Shown in pieces: positions 1-11,830 of a stretch of 64,000 nt of DNA. Within the stretch, counting starts at the first letter, position 1. The number at the start of each line of letters is the position of its first letter. The notes beneath the pieces are model-generated. The model did no database searches. It saw only the letters and a list, made by a program, of their open reading frames with translations, and was not told where the DNA came from. Both the position numbers and the translations under genes were made by a program. Source of the stretch: Gigaspora rosea (Eukaryota > Glomeromycota > Glomeromycetes > Diversisporales > Gigasporaceae); contig QKWP01001892.1 in the NCBI GenBank assembly GCA_003550325.1, positions 23,907 through 87,906 of the forward strand, given 5' to 3'.

Positions 1-1250
1 TGAAAATAAAAAACGAATAGGGTATTACATTAATCATTCAAAGTCGTAATTATTACAAATTTTTTTCCCACACTCTGATCACGTTTTATGAAGATGACTA
101 ATCAAAAACGTTTAAACGGACAAACTCTGAATTAGATGGTATAGAAACTCTGAATTAGATGGTATAGATAAACCTGAATTAGATGGTATAGATAGATTCT
201 TGATTCATCATATCCAATTCTCATATCAATATATATCAATATATTTTGATTATTAATTCATAGATCGATTATGAATGTAAACGATCAAATTTACTATATT
301 TGGTATACTAATACAGTAAATAATTCACTGGAAAACCAAAATCGTTTAAACGGACGAATTTTGAAATTAAATAGTACCGGTATAGATTATATAGTTAGAT
401 GTAATAAAATAAAAAGACTATTTAGAATGTTGCAATGTCATAATTAGAAGAAATTAAGAATGTCGTAATCAGGAAATACATAACGTTCTAATCAGTAACG
501 CTAAGTAACTTTAATTTAGAAGGTCTCAATCCTGTAATCAGTAAACAATAATAAGTAACTTTAATCCAGAATGTCATACGTAAATAGATAACGTTAGAAT
601 AGTTATTGTCATATTCCATCCACAGTAAAACTAAAGTGCGCAAGCCCAAAATTCCCACGCTTAGATCACGTTTCTAGATACGGCCAATCACAAACGTTAA
701 AGCGCACGAACTCAAAATTAATAATAAAAAATAGATTAATAATATAATATAAATTAGTAAATTAAAATAACTTATAAAAACTACGTCTACACTGCATAAA
801 ATATTATTTATAATCAATGACGTTATTTACTGGTAACCAAATAAAATTGAATGCACCCTCTGAAATAATAGAAAATGTAATAATTACTGAATTATCGTAT
901 TTTGAAGGCTTTTCCACGCTCAGATCACATTTTGTGGATTTGGCCAATTACAAACGTTAAAGTGCACGAACTCAAATAGATAGATAATAAAAATAATAAT
1001 AATAATAATATATATAGAAGATAGATAGATAAATAAATAAATATAATAGATAGATTTCGGAATAATGTATTATGTTGTAATTACGAATTAAAGTAATTAC
1101 GCAATTAAGAATTCAAAACATTTAACTTTAATAGGAATTTAAATGCACGTTTATACAGTAACTTTAACTACTTTAATTCAAATATCGATCGTAATATATC
1201 AAAATGATGTAAAACCTAATTCAAAATGTCATCAGAATACAAAAAATCGG
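1..1250. repeat. AT-rich repeat-derived region without a gene
   Basis: No coding stretch is visible. A short module with a core like ccaatcacaaacgttaaa follows a 'gatcacgttt' box at about 67-127, 654-715 and 912-976, and again inside the hAT-type element at 44951-45020. This region is probably built from decayed relatives of that element. The stretch 480-600 also repeats a cagtaa...taagtaactttaat motif loosely. Confidence 0.5.
124..194. repeat. short tandem repeat, three ~23 bp units
   Basis: Three consecutive copies of a unit containing ctgaattagatggtatag. No function is apparent. Confidence 0.8.
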
Positions 1251-1900
1251 TAGTTCGCAGTAAATACATAATTTCTGATCATTGATCTGTAATCATGGAA
1301 GAATCCGGGTATAATCACTATAACTAAGGGGTTACAAGATAAGTATTACATGATTATTTCGATGATGGTTATATTTAATAATATTGTTATATCGTTAACT
1401 ATCTTTAACTAATTTTAGTTCTTGGTTTTCTCTCTTTAGGTTTTGTATTATTTAAGTCGAGCCCCTTTAATGACGGCATGTATGATCGATTATGTAGGAT
1501 TAATTGCATGCCGGATTACCGATATGCGTAGTCAATCATAATTATGAAATGTGGCGTGGTGTACAGATTAATGATCATCCGATATTTGGGAGGTCACGTT
1601 TATCCCGTGACAAGAGACTCAAAATTAAATGATATAGATGTAACTTTTGCGCAAATAACAATTACAAAACAATAATTCGAATCGATACTTTTTTATATTG
1701 ATTTTTAAGCCATCCGATCAGTGATTTATTTCAATGAGAGACAAATTTTGTATTGGAACTTGGGGGAATGAGTAAACCCAAAATTCCGATCTGTGATCGT
1801 TGCAGATCTGATCACGAGATCATGAGAATTTTAGCTGCAAAATTGTACGTTGTGAAGTTTCGATTTGCAGGGGTTTCCTATTTAATCACTTACTACCCCT
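1251..1900. other. no gene seen
   Basis: Unassigned AT-rich sequence. A 13 bp motif gtacgttgtgaag near 1848-1860 has an inverted match near 2873-2885, which would bracket the LTR-like unit 1932-2760. It is too short to prove an element boundary. Confidence 0.4.
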
Positions 1901-1931
1901 GTACTTAACTAGAACACTATTTAAATACCGG

Positions 1932-2760
1932 TCAAGACTTCTTAACCTTGAACTGGAAGGCAGAAAGAGGCGTGGAAAGACTTGGTCCGGGTCTCAAGGT
2001 TCAGAGAGTCTTGTTAAGTCGAACTTGGGCTTAAGATAAGTATCATTATTTAAGTCTTCTTGTGATCCTTGTCTTGGAGTATTTATCCTTTACTAATCTT
2101 CATAGTCCTCTCTTTATCGTAGCTTATAGGATTTTGATGCCGACGTAACGATGATCACGGTGGTCACGGGAATCGGGGTCGGATTAGCTCAATTCGGAGA
2201 TCAACGGTCGGTCGACAATGTGGATCACGGGGTCGTTATTGTTCGATATAAGAGGTAATCAAGGCGGTAATCAATACTTGATTTATTATAAATGCAATAA
2301 ATCGGGTACTAATTCTCTTTCTTATTTCTCTTATTTTATTATTTGAAGTTTTAGCGCTTAACAATGATCACGGGGACAAGAAGGGTATTACACGAACGAT
2401 TTTACAAGAGTGATAGTAAGTTCTTAGGGGAAAAAATAAGTATGTTTTTATTTATATAAATAGAAAAATGGTACAAAGGAAAGAGGAGGTTCTATAGCTA
2501 ACACTTCTACTCTAATTTCTAAGGCTACTATCTGGGACTAACTAGAACTATTCGAAAACTATTCTGAACTTGGTACGAACTACTGTTTCCTTCAGTGGAC
2601 TTACGGCCCTTATATACTTTTTTGTTACAGACTAAAAATCGATTCGTTGGATTCAATCGAGTCTATGGACTCTTTCGACTCTATCGAGTCTTTCGACTCC
2701 ATTGAGTCTTTCGACTCCATTGAGTCCATCGAGTCACGGCCTTACTATAAATGGTAACGC
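1932..2760. mobile_element. LTR-like or dispersed repeat, copy 1
   Basis: It begins with an imperfect hairpin of about 90 bp (caagacttcttaaccttga ... tcaaggttcagagagtcttg) whose middle reads ggcagaaagaggcgtgg...ggtccggg. The same core occurs at 11281-11372. Downstream both copies share GC-richer 'gatcacggg' boxes, an A/T-rich patch and a tctactctaatttc box in the same order. The arrangement resembles a degenerate solo LTR, but no TG...CA ends or target duplication could be fixed, and no coding region is left. Confidence 0.4.
2655..2740. repeat. gactc/gagtc microsatellite-like array
   Basis: Alternating gactc and gagtc blocks (tcgactccattgagtcttt type units of about 18 bp) are repeated about five times. 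The motif is self-complementary, so the strand can fold on itself. Confidence 0.75.
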
Positions 2761-3000
2761 TACAATGTAATATTTAAAAATAGAAAATATACATATATAT
2801 AGAAATAAAAAAATAAAAATAGACATCGAGCACAGCCTCAACTTCCGGGTACATAAGTCAGATTTGCCCTTCACAACGTACGAAGTTCTTTTTCTCGAAT
2901 GAATGCATTATATAATTAATTAATTAATTAATATTTATTTTTTATTTTTTTTTTGCTCCCCTCTTTTGTAAGAATGTAATGTTATCTATTGTTCAAATTT

Positions 3001-3420
3001 AGGCCACGCAAAACTAATTTTTTCAATTTTTTTTCAAATCTTTTTTTCAAATCTTTTTTTCGATTTTTTTTTTTTTTTTTTTTTAGNTTTTTTTTTTTTT
3101 TTTAGATCCCAATTGTGCCAATTGTCCGATTTTTGACATCTAATTTTTCCCGATATTTTCATCTGGTGTCACCCGATGGAGACCTCAATTCCCGTAATTG
3201 TCCGATAGAACTGACAGGAAATATACGACTGCCGGCCCAATTTTTTGATTCATTGTTGTGCAAAATGAGAATTAACCTTACATAACCTTAAATGTGAACA
3301 TTATTCTATTTGCAGTAAATTAAAAAAAAAATCCGTCCGTCCGTCCCAAATTTTGAAATCCATTTAATGCAAAACGAAAATCACTTTGCCCTTATCTGAC
3401 CTATTTAGCAACTCAGCTAG
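3001..3420. repeat. dispersed repeat family 'gcaaa' copy 1
   Basis: It shares ordered blocks with 43740-44160: 'ggtgtcaccc', 'actgacaggaaa', 'ggcccaattttttgattc', 'atgtgaacatNattctatt' and a poly-purine tract. The 43.7 kb copy lies inside a hAT-type element with clear ends, so this copy is probably a remnant of the same family. Weaker copies lie at 3960-4390 and 35788-36060. Confidence 0.6.
3063..3103. other. poly-T tract with an ambiguous base
   Basis: About 40 bp of T interrupted by 'ag' and an n at 3087. The n marks an unresolved or collapsed homopolymer in the assembly. Confidence 0.9.
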
Positions 3421-3662
3421 AATCTCTAGACCAAATATAACTTGAAGTTAATTCGTTATAATAGATTTACTATCTAAAAATAGTTTGTTCAGTTTATATG
3501 TTCGTTTCATTTGCCCCTCCCCGTCATAAACTACAATTTTTATTAATATATTACTAATTTGATATATTAAATATCTATTAATAAATAGATTTAAATATTA
3601 TATTAATTGTAATATAGACTAAGAACGCCAATGGCGTCCCACAGCGTCATCGTTAAAGGGGG

Positions 3663-3693
<31 letters not shown>

Positions 3694-3766
3694 TATATAT
3701 ATATATATTTATATATAGACTAATACTAAAAAAAAATTTAAAAATATAACTGCTAAAGCAACTTTA

Positions 3767-3845
3767 CTATATAAGTACTATACGTACTATACGTACTGTA
3801 CGCTAAAAAAAATTGGACATCATATAAATGGCACATCACTAAGCT
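3767..3845. repeat. cgtac-rich repeat, inverse of 12165-12250
   Basis: A run of 'tacgtactatacgtactgt' type units is followed by gacatcatataaatggcaca. The reverse complement of both parts is found at 12165-12250 (tgccatttatatgatgtc...cagtacgtacagtacg). It is a dispersed MITE or LTR fragment in opposite orientation. Confidence 0.65.
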
Positions 3846-3959
3846 TGACGTTCTAGACTATGACACATCTTTAAACGAAAATATCTCAAACACCCACCTA
3901 ATAAAATTTAATGATATATTTTATTTTAATTTTACAAATTTATAAAATTAAAATAAAAA

Positions 3960-4390
3960 ATTTTTTATCGAATTCCATTAGGTCACACGAAGTTAATTTT
4001 TCGTTATGCATAACACGCCGACCAAAATTTTTCCAAAAAAATTTTTTCAATTATTCCATTTTGCCATTTAATTTTTTCTCTGGTGTCACCGATGATGACC
4101 TTAATTTGCCGGAATTACCCGATAAGTCCGATAAAAAAAAAAAAAAAAACAAAATTATGTTATGCAAACCGATTTGCGTGACCTTAGATGTGAACATGAA
4201 TTAATTTAGGCCATGCAAAGTTAAATTTTTTTTTTATAAGAAACAAAAAAATCCGACCCGCCGACCGGAATTTTTGAAATACCAGGTTACGCAAAACGAA
4301 AAAATAACTTAACGTAGCCTTAGGTGGTAGTCAAGTTATCTATTTTTTAAAGATGAGTTATGTCAAGCCATGGCAAAGTTTTTTATTAAA
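3960..4390. repeat. dispersed repeat family 'gcaaa', degenerate copy
   Basis: Blocks like 'ggtgtcaccgatgatgacc', 'atgcaaaccga' and 'atgtgaacatgaattaattt' are shared with 35788-36060 and, more loosely, with 3001-3420. An open frame across it (3911-4204) is low-complexity and I do not regard it as a gene. Confidence 0.5.
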
Positions 4391-4930
4391 CGAAAATATC
4401 TCGAAAATCACTTAATAGAATTCAATAATTTTTTTTTATTTTAATTCTACACCATTGTAGAATTTAAAAAAATAATTTCAAACAAATTGATCCAGTAATT
4501 ATTGAGAAATTGTTTGAAATTTAAAAAATACGATTTCGGCTTTGTTTTTTCTATGTTTATCATTTTTTTAAAAACTTTATACAAATATTCTCGACAACTA
4601 TCAGATCAATCAATTTTAATACTTTTTTTTTTATTTTCATTCTACATGTGCATAAGATTATAAAAATTATTGAATTTGACACAGTATCGTTGAGAAACAA
4701 TCGTTAGAAGGTTTAAAAATAGTGCAGATCATCACGGGACTGCTACGTACCAATTTTGTCCAATCAGAAATAAGAAGGTTATCATCAAATCAGATTATGG
4801 GAGTAAATTAGTAAAACGATATACGTATCGTTGTTGACATCTAAAGTAGCCCCCTACCTAAAGTAGCTACTTTATATATCTAGAGTAGAGTAGCGTCTGA
4901 CTAAAATTAAACTCCTGATCGTGCAGTAAG
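4391..4930. other. no gene seen
   Basis: AT-rich, without coding or repeat structure I can name. Confidence 0.4.
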
Positions 4931-4932
4931 CT

Positions 4933-5290
4933 ACTTAAGGGTTGTCGGTGAAATCGGAATGTCAGAAATGATGGCATCAGGAGAGGAGTTGTCAGGAAGG
5001 GATTGTCGGGGAGTGGAAATATCGAGAAGGTGACAATGTCATGGTTATGTCGGGAAGTAATTGTTGGGAAAGTGTTGTCGGGGAATTGATGGTGTTGGGA
5101 AAGTGAGAGTCAGGGAATTGGGAAAGTGAGTATCGGGAAATGATTATGTCGGGGAAGTGTGTGTCGGGAAATAAGTGTGTCCGGAAAATGAGCATCGGGA
5201 AGATTAGTATTCAGGGAAGTGAGTTTTAGGAAAAATTTTTCAAGAAAATGAATATTGGTAAGATAAATGTCGCGAAAGTGAGCAGAAAGT
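4933..5290. repeat. degenerate 'gtcgggaa' minisatellite
   Basis: About twenty imperfect units of 14-20 bp built on gtcggg(a/g)a(a/g)tg. The style is close to the right arm of the element at 62065-62947 (gtcggtaaaatt, gtgtgtcggtgaaa). This may be one surviving arm of a related element. Open frames on the minus strand here only reflect the repeat. Confidence 0.7.
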
Positions 5291-5811
5291 CTAAAGCGAC
5301 AATTTGCTTTGTATAGAAATAATACGTCATGAAGCAATATTAAACATCTTTATATGCCATTTAAGAAAAACAAAAAAGACAAATTTAGCATATCTTCAAT
5401 GAAATATAGTTTGGTTTTACCTATATTATTTCTATATAAAAAGTTTAAAATTTTTATTTAAAATCATAAATATTGCATATTTTTAACGAATAAATTAGCT
5501 CTTTGAGTATTCTTTATAAACGACAAAGAAATTAGACTTAAATTTATGCATTGTACTACCTTTGGTTGTGCCTTTTAGAAATTGAACTTTTCGATATCTC
5601 ATTGTGCCCTCTATTAGGAATTTATCCAGTCATTATATATATGAAAAAACCCTTGTTTCTAACATTTATTAGATCTACATACAAATAGGATGTAAAACCA
5701 TTCTAAGAATAGATAAAAATAAAACATTGAAACACATGGGGACATTAGATGTCCACGGACATTAAACATATATAAAACTATTGCACTTGTCTCATGATCC
5801 TAAAATTTTAG

Positions 5812-8114
5812 GATGCAAATAAACTGATCAAAGACCCTATCCATGTAATTTTTTCACATAATAATTCAAATTAAATTAACATAAATCATAAATTTTATTT
5901 AACGTGTGCTTATTAAATAGGGGTATATAGAATTTGAGGATTGGGTAATACAATTTATAGATACACCACAATTCCAAAGATTGCGTGATATTAAGCAATT
6001 GGGAACTGGTTTTTATGTTTTTCCAGGTGCGACTCATACTCGCTTTGAACACAGTTTAGGTAATAATAAATAATAGCCATAGAAATATTCACGTCACTTA
6101 GTTATACATTTTATCGATATTTTATTATCATATATTTAACTAAATGGTGTGAATATTTCTACTATAGAACAGTTATTTTTTTTATACTATAGAAATGAAA
6201 TGATGATTCAATAATAAAATTAATGCAGGAACAACTTACCTCGCTTATAATTTAACCAAAAGATTACAAGAACAGCAAGGAAAAAATGCCGATGATGATC
6301 GTAATCTTAAATGTGTGACTTTAGCCGCTGACCTTGTATTATTCGCTTAATATTTTTTTTTTTGAATAACATGTAATTATCTAATTAATATTCATAAAGG
6401 ACATGGACCATATAGTCATCTATTTTATCAAAGAGTGCCTAGGGTAAGATGACGTTAACAAATATATACAATAACATACCAGCATAATATATATGTTTTT
6501 ATTAAATAATTAGAATAGGTTGGAAGCAGGAGGAAGGATCCATAACAATGTTTGAAGATTTTCTTAACAAGAATCTCATCGATTTGGATTCCATTGGTTT
6601 AAAGAAACCTGATGACGTAGAAATCATCAAGGCGCTTATTAAAGGTGATCGGTAATTTATGGTTATTTTAAACCGATTATATAGCAATATTTTAATAATA
6701 ACATACAATATTATTTCACATAAGTACAAGAAATATACCCAATTACCTATTTAATATTGTCAATAATGGAAATAACTCATTAGATGTTGACAAATTTGAG
6801 TACTTCGCCCGAGACTGTTATTATTCAGGGGCGAAAATACAATTTGATTTTCAAAGGTTTATGCGACTCTCTCGTGTCATGGATAATGAATAGTTTACTA
6901 TTATGTAGAATGCTACCTTATTTATGAATTGTTTCACACAAGATATTCTTTATACAAAACAGTATATAAACATCGTGTTGGTGTGTTTTCACAACAAATT
7001 TAACTCAGTTTCTTTATGGTTTTAATTACTAATACAGTATTGAAAAATGCTAATTTAGTCAGAGCTATTGATCATATGATATGTGATGTGCTTAAACAGG
7101 CAAAGCAATATGTAGAAAAGAAATTTGAAGTTGAAAGTTTTAAAATTTTGATCAATGCTGGTGAAAAATATATGCGATTAAGTGATTCTATTTTTTATGA
7201 AATTGAACAGTCGAAAGACTAAGTAATACCTGAGTAGATGCTTATTTTTGTTCATTTATCAACCGCATCAATTATTTAAATTCACTAATTATATTTCAAT
7301 AAATTATTATTTAAAAGACATTAACCAGGTCAAAAGAAATCATTAGAAAGATTAAAAAGAGGAAACTATACAAGTTTATAGATGAGTGTTTGACCGAAAA
7401 AAATGAAGATAATGATAAAGTATCGTATATATATATATTATTTAAGATATTTTATGAATTTTCACATAATATTAATATAAATTTTTATTAGAAAAATATC
7501 AATAAACAAATTTTGGATGAAGTTATTAACTGTGTTGAAAATGTAGATTGTAATGATGTAATTTTTGATTGGTTAAGCTTCGATTATTGCAAAAAGGATA
7601 AAATCCTGTGAAATTTGTCAAATTCTATGATTTTGATAATAACAAAAAGCAATTCCTAATTAAAAAAATTAAGAAAGTGGATGTAAGTTATTTTCTTCCT
7701 AAGGTTTACAAAGAAGAAATAGTTCAAATATATTTACGTACTAAAGAAAATGATGAAAAGGTAACGTCAATCAATATATTTCATTTTATTACAAATGACT
7801 ACTAATCAGTTAAATTTTATTTAAAAAAAAAAAGGATGAACTAAAAACAAAAATTAGTGCTGCTTTTCGTAGAAAAACAAAAGATTTAAACCTAATTAAG
7901 TAAAGATCTTTAAAATTGCTCATAAAATACATATATAAATTCTTCCAGGAATGCTCATGAATTTCTTTTATTTTTAATTAGGGAAGAAGAGGAAAGTAAC
8001 AGTGAAATTGAAGAGGATAATGATAACAGTGACGGTGCGGAAAAAAATGTGAAAAAAATGAAAAAACTAAAAGACCTAGTACTTCTGATGAAACATCTCA
8101 GTGAAAGAAAATAA
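5812..8114 (+). pseudogene. SAMHD1-type HD-domain dNTP triphosphohydrolase, decayed
   Basis: SAMHD1-family enzymes hydrolyse dNTPs to nucleoside and triphosphate. Exons recognisable by alignment to the family are about 5812-5844, 5921-6059, 6229-6335, 6400-6443, 6519-6651, 6731-6980, 7059-7222, 7329-7419, 7492-7760, 7835-7898 and 7982-8114. Diagnostic pieces are [42 protein letters not shown] and DVDKFEYFARDCYYSG, then a C-terminal acidic, Lys-rich tail. Damage: the exon before GHGPYSH reads LAADL where the family has the HD pair, so the His is missing, and the junction is out of frame. The next junction is also out of phase. Frameshifts lie near 6890 and 7603, and a stop lies at 7220-7222. 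No convincing first exon or ATG is seen. The metal-binding His of FEHSLG and the Asp of DVDK survive. Confidence 0.85.
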
Positions 8115-8490
8115 AAATGAATTAGGGCAGACGCGCAGGATCAATATGATAATTTATTTGTTATTATTGTAATTTTTATTTAATTTTGTTAATTTTGCAA
8201 TTTAAATTTTAAAAATTTATTTTTCATCGAACATATTATGTTGTGTATTTGTGTAGTTATATAATTTAAGTTCAGTATGTTAGTCTTAACAATATAACCG
8301 TTCATGCAAACATACTCTTTACGCGATGTATTGGCTAGTCTTGCATACATGCATATATATTTTAAAATAAAATTCATAGTCACGACTTTGAACGCATGTA
8401 TGCACGTACATTTTATGTCAAACGAAATGTGAGAATAACAGTATAAATTTCCAAGAGTAAATTAAGTTAATAAAAAGTTTTTTATTACTC
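8115..8490. other. no gene seen
   Basis: AT-rich 3' flank of the SAMHD1-type relic. Confidence 0.4.
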
Positions 8491-8493
8491 CTG

Positions 8494-8664
8494 CAGTCGA
8501 CCCCCCTAAATGCATCCCCCCTAAGTGCATGACCTCCTTAAATGCATATTAATTTTCTGACCCAAATATATACTAAACCCATAAATGCATTTTTTATTAT
8601 TGTTCTCTAAATGCAAGCTCTCGAAAGTTTGGCCCGATGATATGCATTTATTGAGGGTTGACTG
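8494..8664. mobile_element. MITE, Tigger-like ends
   Basis: The ends are inverted: cagtcgacccccctaaatgc at 8494-8513 against gcatttattgagggttgactg, which ends at 8664. The interior carries further 'aatgcat' repeats. The cagtc-type end resembles pogo/Tigger elements, but I could not find a clean TA duplication (left flank 'tg', right flank 'ta'). Confidence 0.65.
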
Positions 8665-9279
8665 TATTTTATTTTATTTTTTTTATACTTTCCTTTTTAA
8701 TTCCGATAATATAAGACAATCGTGTTCATTAAACGTATTCATTATGAATTTTGATTGGTTAAATCTTACGTGTTATTTTTTAAAAGAACTTCGGTCCCGT
8801 TTACTAAAGTAAAGTGAACTTCAGCAAGCTTTTATTCTTTAGGGAAATTATGACGGAATTTGAATTACAGTGATATGTGTAATACTCGTAAAAATCTAAT
8901 TTGAGATGAACTGAGTAAAGATAATTTGCATTATTATAAAACTTTCGTTTGTAGTAAGTGTCTTGTTTATGCGATGAGAAAATGTCATATACTTTTTTAA
9001 AACGTCGATACTTTCAAATTAAGGATTAAATATGTATTGTTAATGTTTAATTGTTTGCCTGGCTAGCACGAGTGTTAAATGATTTTAATTTTTTAAAGGT
9101 GTGCATATTTGATATTAGTGTAAATGACTATATAAACGATGTTGAATTTGATCTTATAACGAGAATAAAAAAAAATTTAATTGAATTTTGCCGTTTTTAA
9201 TTTTTTGTACAAAAAAAATTGTAATTTTGAATGCAGGTATACTTTGACATAAGATGTCAGTTGTAACTTGTAAACATTT
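8665..9279. other. no gene seen
   Basis: AT-rich. An open frame at 8585-8812 overlaps the MITE and lacks domain-like content. Confidence 0.4.
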
Positions 9280-9912
9280 ATTCGTTCAATAAATTACCAG
9301 GGTGAGTACGAAAATTAATTCTGTTCACTTTAACGATTGTGTTTAAGGAGAATGTATGATTAACCGTAATCATTTAATCGTTCAAAAATTACTGGGGTGA
9401 GCATGAAGTTTAATTCTGCTCGTTTTAACGACTATGTTTCAAGACAATCCATGATTAACAGTAATCATTTAATCGTTCAATAATTACTAGGGTGAGAATA
9501 AATGTTTACTTTAAAGATTGTGTTTCAGGAGAATGTATGATTAACCGTAATTATTTAATCGTTCAATAAATTACCAGCGTGAGTATGAAGTTTAATTCTG
9601 TTCACTTTAACGATTGTGTTTTGAGAGAATGTACATATGATTAACCATAACCATTTGATTGTTTAATAAATCACCAGGGTGAGTATGAAGTTTAATTCTG
9701 CTCACTTTAACGATTGTGTTTCAAGAGAATGTATGCACAATTAACTGTAACATTTAATCGTTCAATAAATTATCAGGATGAGTATGAAGCTTAATTTTTT
9801 TCACTTAAGGTTTGTGTTTCAAGAGAATATACTGTATACATGATCAACCGTAATTATTTAATTGTTCAATAAATTACAGTATAAGTATGAAGTTTAATTC
9901 TGTTCACTTAAA
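9280..9912. repeat. tandem array, about seven ~95-102 bp units
   Basis: Each unit carries 'taatcgttcaataaattac', a 'gggtgagtatgaag' block, 'ctgttcactttaacgattg' and 'caagagaatgtatgattaac'. The gagta blocks fall near 9303, 9397, 9492, 9581, 9681, 9780 and 9882. Units differ by substitutions and small indels, so the array is not recent. No ORF runs through it. Confidence 0.85.
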
Positions 9913-10450
9913 TGTAGAAATCACGATAACTCCAATACTAACTCAACATTTACCACTGTATGTATCGCATTGGAAAATAATTCTGTAACAGAATTCTATA
10001 CAGTAAATTATGACATTCTAATGCAACCAACTAACCTTAACCACATATTGTGATAACAGTAAGTTCTGTGAAGAAATTTTTATACAAATATCACAATAAT
10101 TCAATACTAACTCACATTGTGTATACTTTATTAGCGAGTAAATTTTGAATTGAAATAGAAATAGTAATGCAACGAACCCAACTTTAACCACACACTGTAG
10201 TTACCGAATAGCGATTAAATTCTATAATAGAATTTTTTACATCAAATTATGGTAAAAATTTTTTTGATTATATAATACTCATTCAACTTTAACCATTGTG
10301 AGTACCGCATTAGTATATTCTGTAACAATTCTTTACGATAGATCATGGTAGAATCACGCTAATTTAAATGCAACTTATTCAAATTTAACTATATATTATG
10401 TATGCTGCAATAGATGGTAAGTTCTGTAAAAAATTTTTAACAGTAATATA
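9913..10450. repeat. second, more degenerate tandem array
   Basis: A loose repeat of 80-100 bp with blocks 'caaccaactaaccttaacca', 'ttctgtaacagaattct' and 'aaattatggtaNaaatcac' follows directly on the first array. Unit boundaries are uncertain. Confidence 0.55.
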
Positions 10451-11125
10451 ATTTTTAAAAAAATACATATAAGATGGGAAGACAACTATATACTAGAATG
10501 TAATTTTTATTTATTACTGTATATAAAATACTTCACACAACACTGCATACCACTCCAACTTTTATTATTAAAGAACATCAAATTTTTTTATATCTCACAT
10601 TGGCTTAAATAAAAATACTCATTAATTTAAATTAATTACCAGTAACCCCCTGTCGGAGGCACGGGTGATGTGCTAGTTACAGATAAAGAACAAAGGGCAT
10701 TACAATCCATAACAAATAATATCGGGACACTTAAAGATCACTGAACCCAGTGATCATCACATCACGTGAAATCATACAATTATTGACACTGAAAGTTGAT
10801 TGACATCAATTTGAAAATTTCTTTTATAAATCAATAATATACATTTTTTAAAATGTAACATTTCATCTAAAATGTATTTTTTATTTTATGAATAAATTGC
10901 AATTATAAAACATGTCTTTCGCTTGTTACAGTTTTAAAAAAAAAACTTTCGCAATTCCAATTTTTGAATACACTTCATTCAAATAGTTACAATTTTCGAA
11001 AGTAATTCATTCGCACGGGTCTATATGAAAATCACATGATTTCATATATACCTGTATAAGCTTTCAAAAAAAGAACGGTTGTTACATAAGACCATACGAT
11101 AATCCCATGTTTATAGTGATGGCCT
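10451..11125. other. no gene; one small hairpin
   Basis: No coding signal. At about 11017-11060 a short palindrome (gggtctatatgaaaatcaca paired with gatttcatatatacct) may be a tiny foldback repeat. Confidence 0.45.
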
Positions 11126-11280
11126 GTGTTATACACAAACTCAACTGCTTACAATATTTTAAGGAGCATGTTCCGGTTAGCTTTAATGACGCACAGTGAG
11201 AAGGGGAAAATTAACTACCCTACTTCTAACTCTAATCACAACACACTACTATTACTAACTAATATCAACTCTACCAAGCG

Positions 11281-11830
11281 CTCAAGACTTCTAAACCTTG
11301 AATCGGCAGGCAGAAAGAAGCGTGGTGGATTTGGTCCGGGTCTCAAGGTTCGGAGAGTCTTGGTGGGCGGGATAAACTTGTTCCGAATTACTAGGGTCGA
11401 ATAGAGTCTCTCGATTATGTCACGGGACTCTAATATGGGTCACGGGATTTATACTTCAATACGATCTCACTTATCAGGAAGGTATCAGTTTATAATAATC
11501 ACAGTTTATTTATTATATCGGGAGTACTAACTATAACAGTTCTACTCTAATTTCGAAGGTTTATTACTATACGACATTGGCTTGAGTTCTGAGCTCAAAG
11601 GCTGTCTTGCTCTACAGACAAGAGACATCGTATTTATACTTTTACATTACTGCGCTAATCCTACTTTCATACAAGTTTCCGCCACTGAACTTAGTGCATA
11701 AATGCAAGAAAGCGAATAAATGTAACTTCGTGAATAAATGCAACTTCGCGAATAAATGCAACAAAGTGCATAAAGGCGCGAAAGTGAATTTCGCGAATAA
11801 GTTCACGGGCGTTTACAGATAAGGAAACAA
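11281..11830. mobile_element. LTR-like or dispersed repeat, copy 2
   Basis: The hairpin core at 11281-11372 matches 1932-2022 (caagacttctaaaccttga ... tctcaaggttcggagagtct). It is followed by 'gtcacggg' boxes and 'ttctactctaatttcgaagg', parallel to copy 1. The tail has 'aataaatgcaac' and 'gcgaataa' repeats at 11697-11800. The open frames at 11126-11404 and 11607-11822 run over this repeat and are not taken as genes. Confidence 0.4.

Noticed and set aside
1747..2890. DNA transposon bounded by gtacgttgtgaag inverted repeats
   Set aside because: The 13 bp match is isolated, flanks share no target duplication, and copy 2 at 11.3 kb does not show the same ends.
9280..9912. CRISPR-like regular repeats
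   Set aside because: The whole unit is repeated and diverged; there are no short identical repeats with unique spacers, and the context is eukaryotic.
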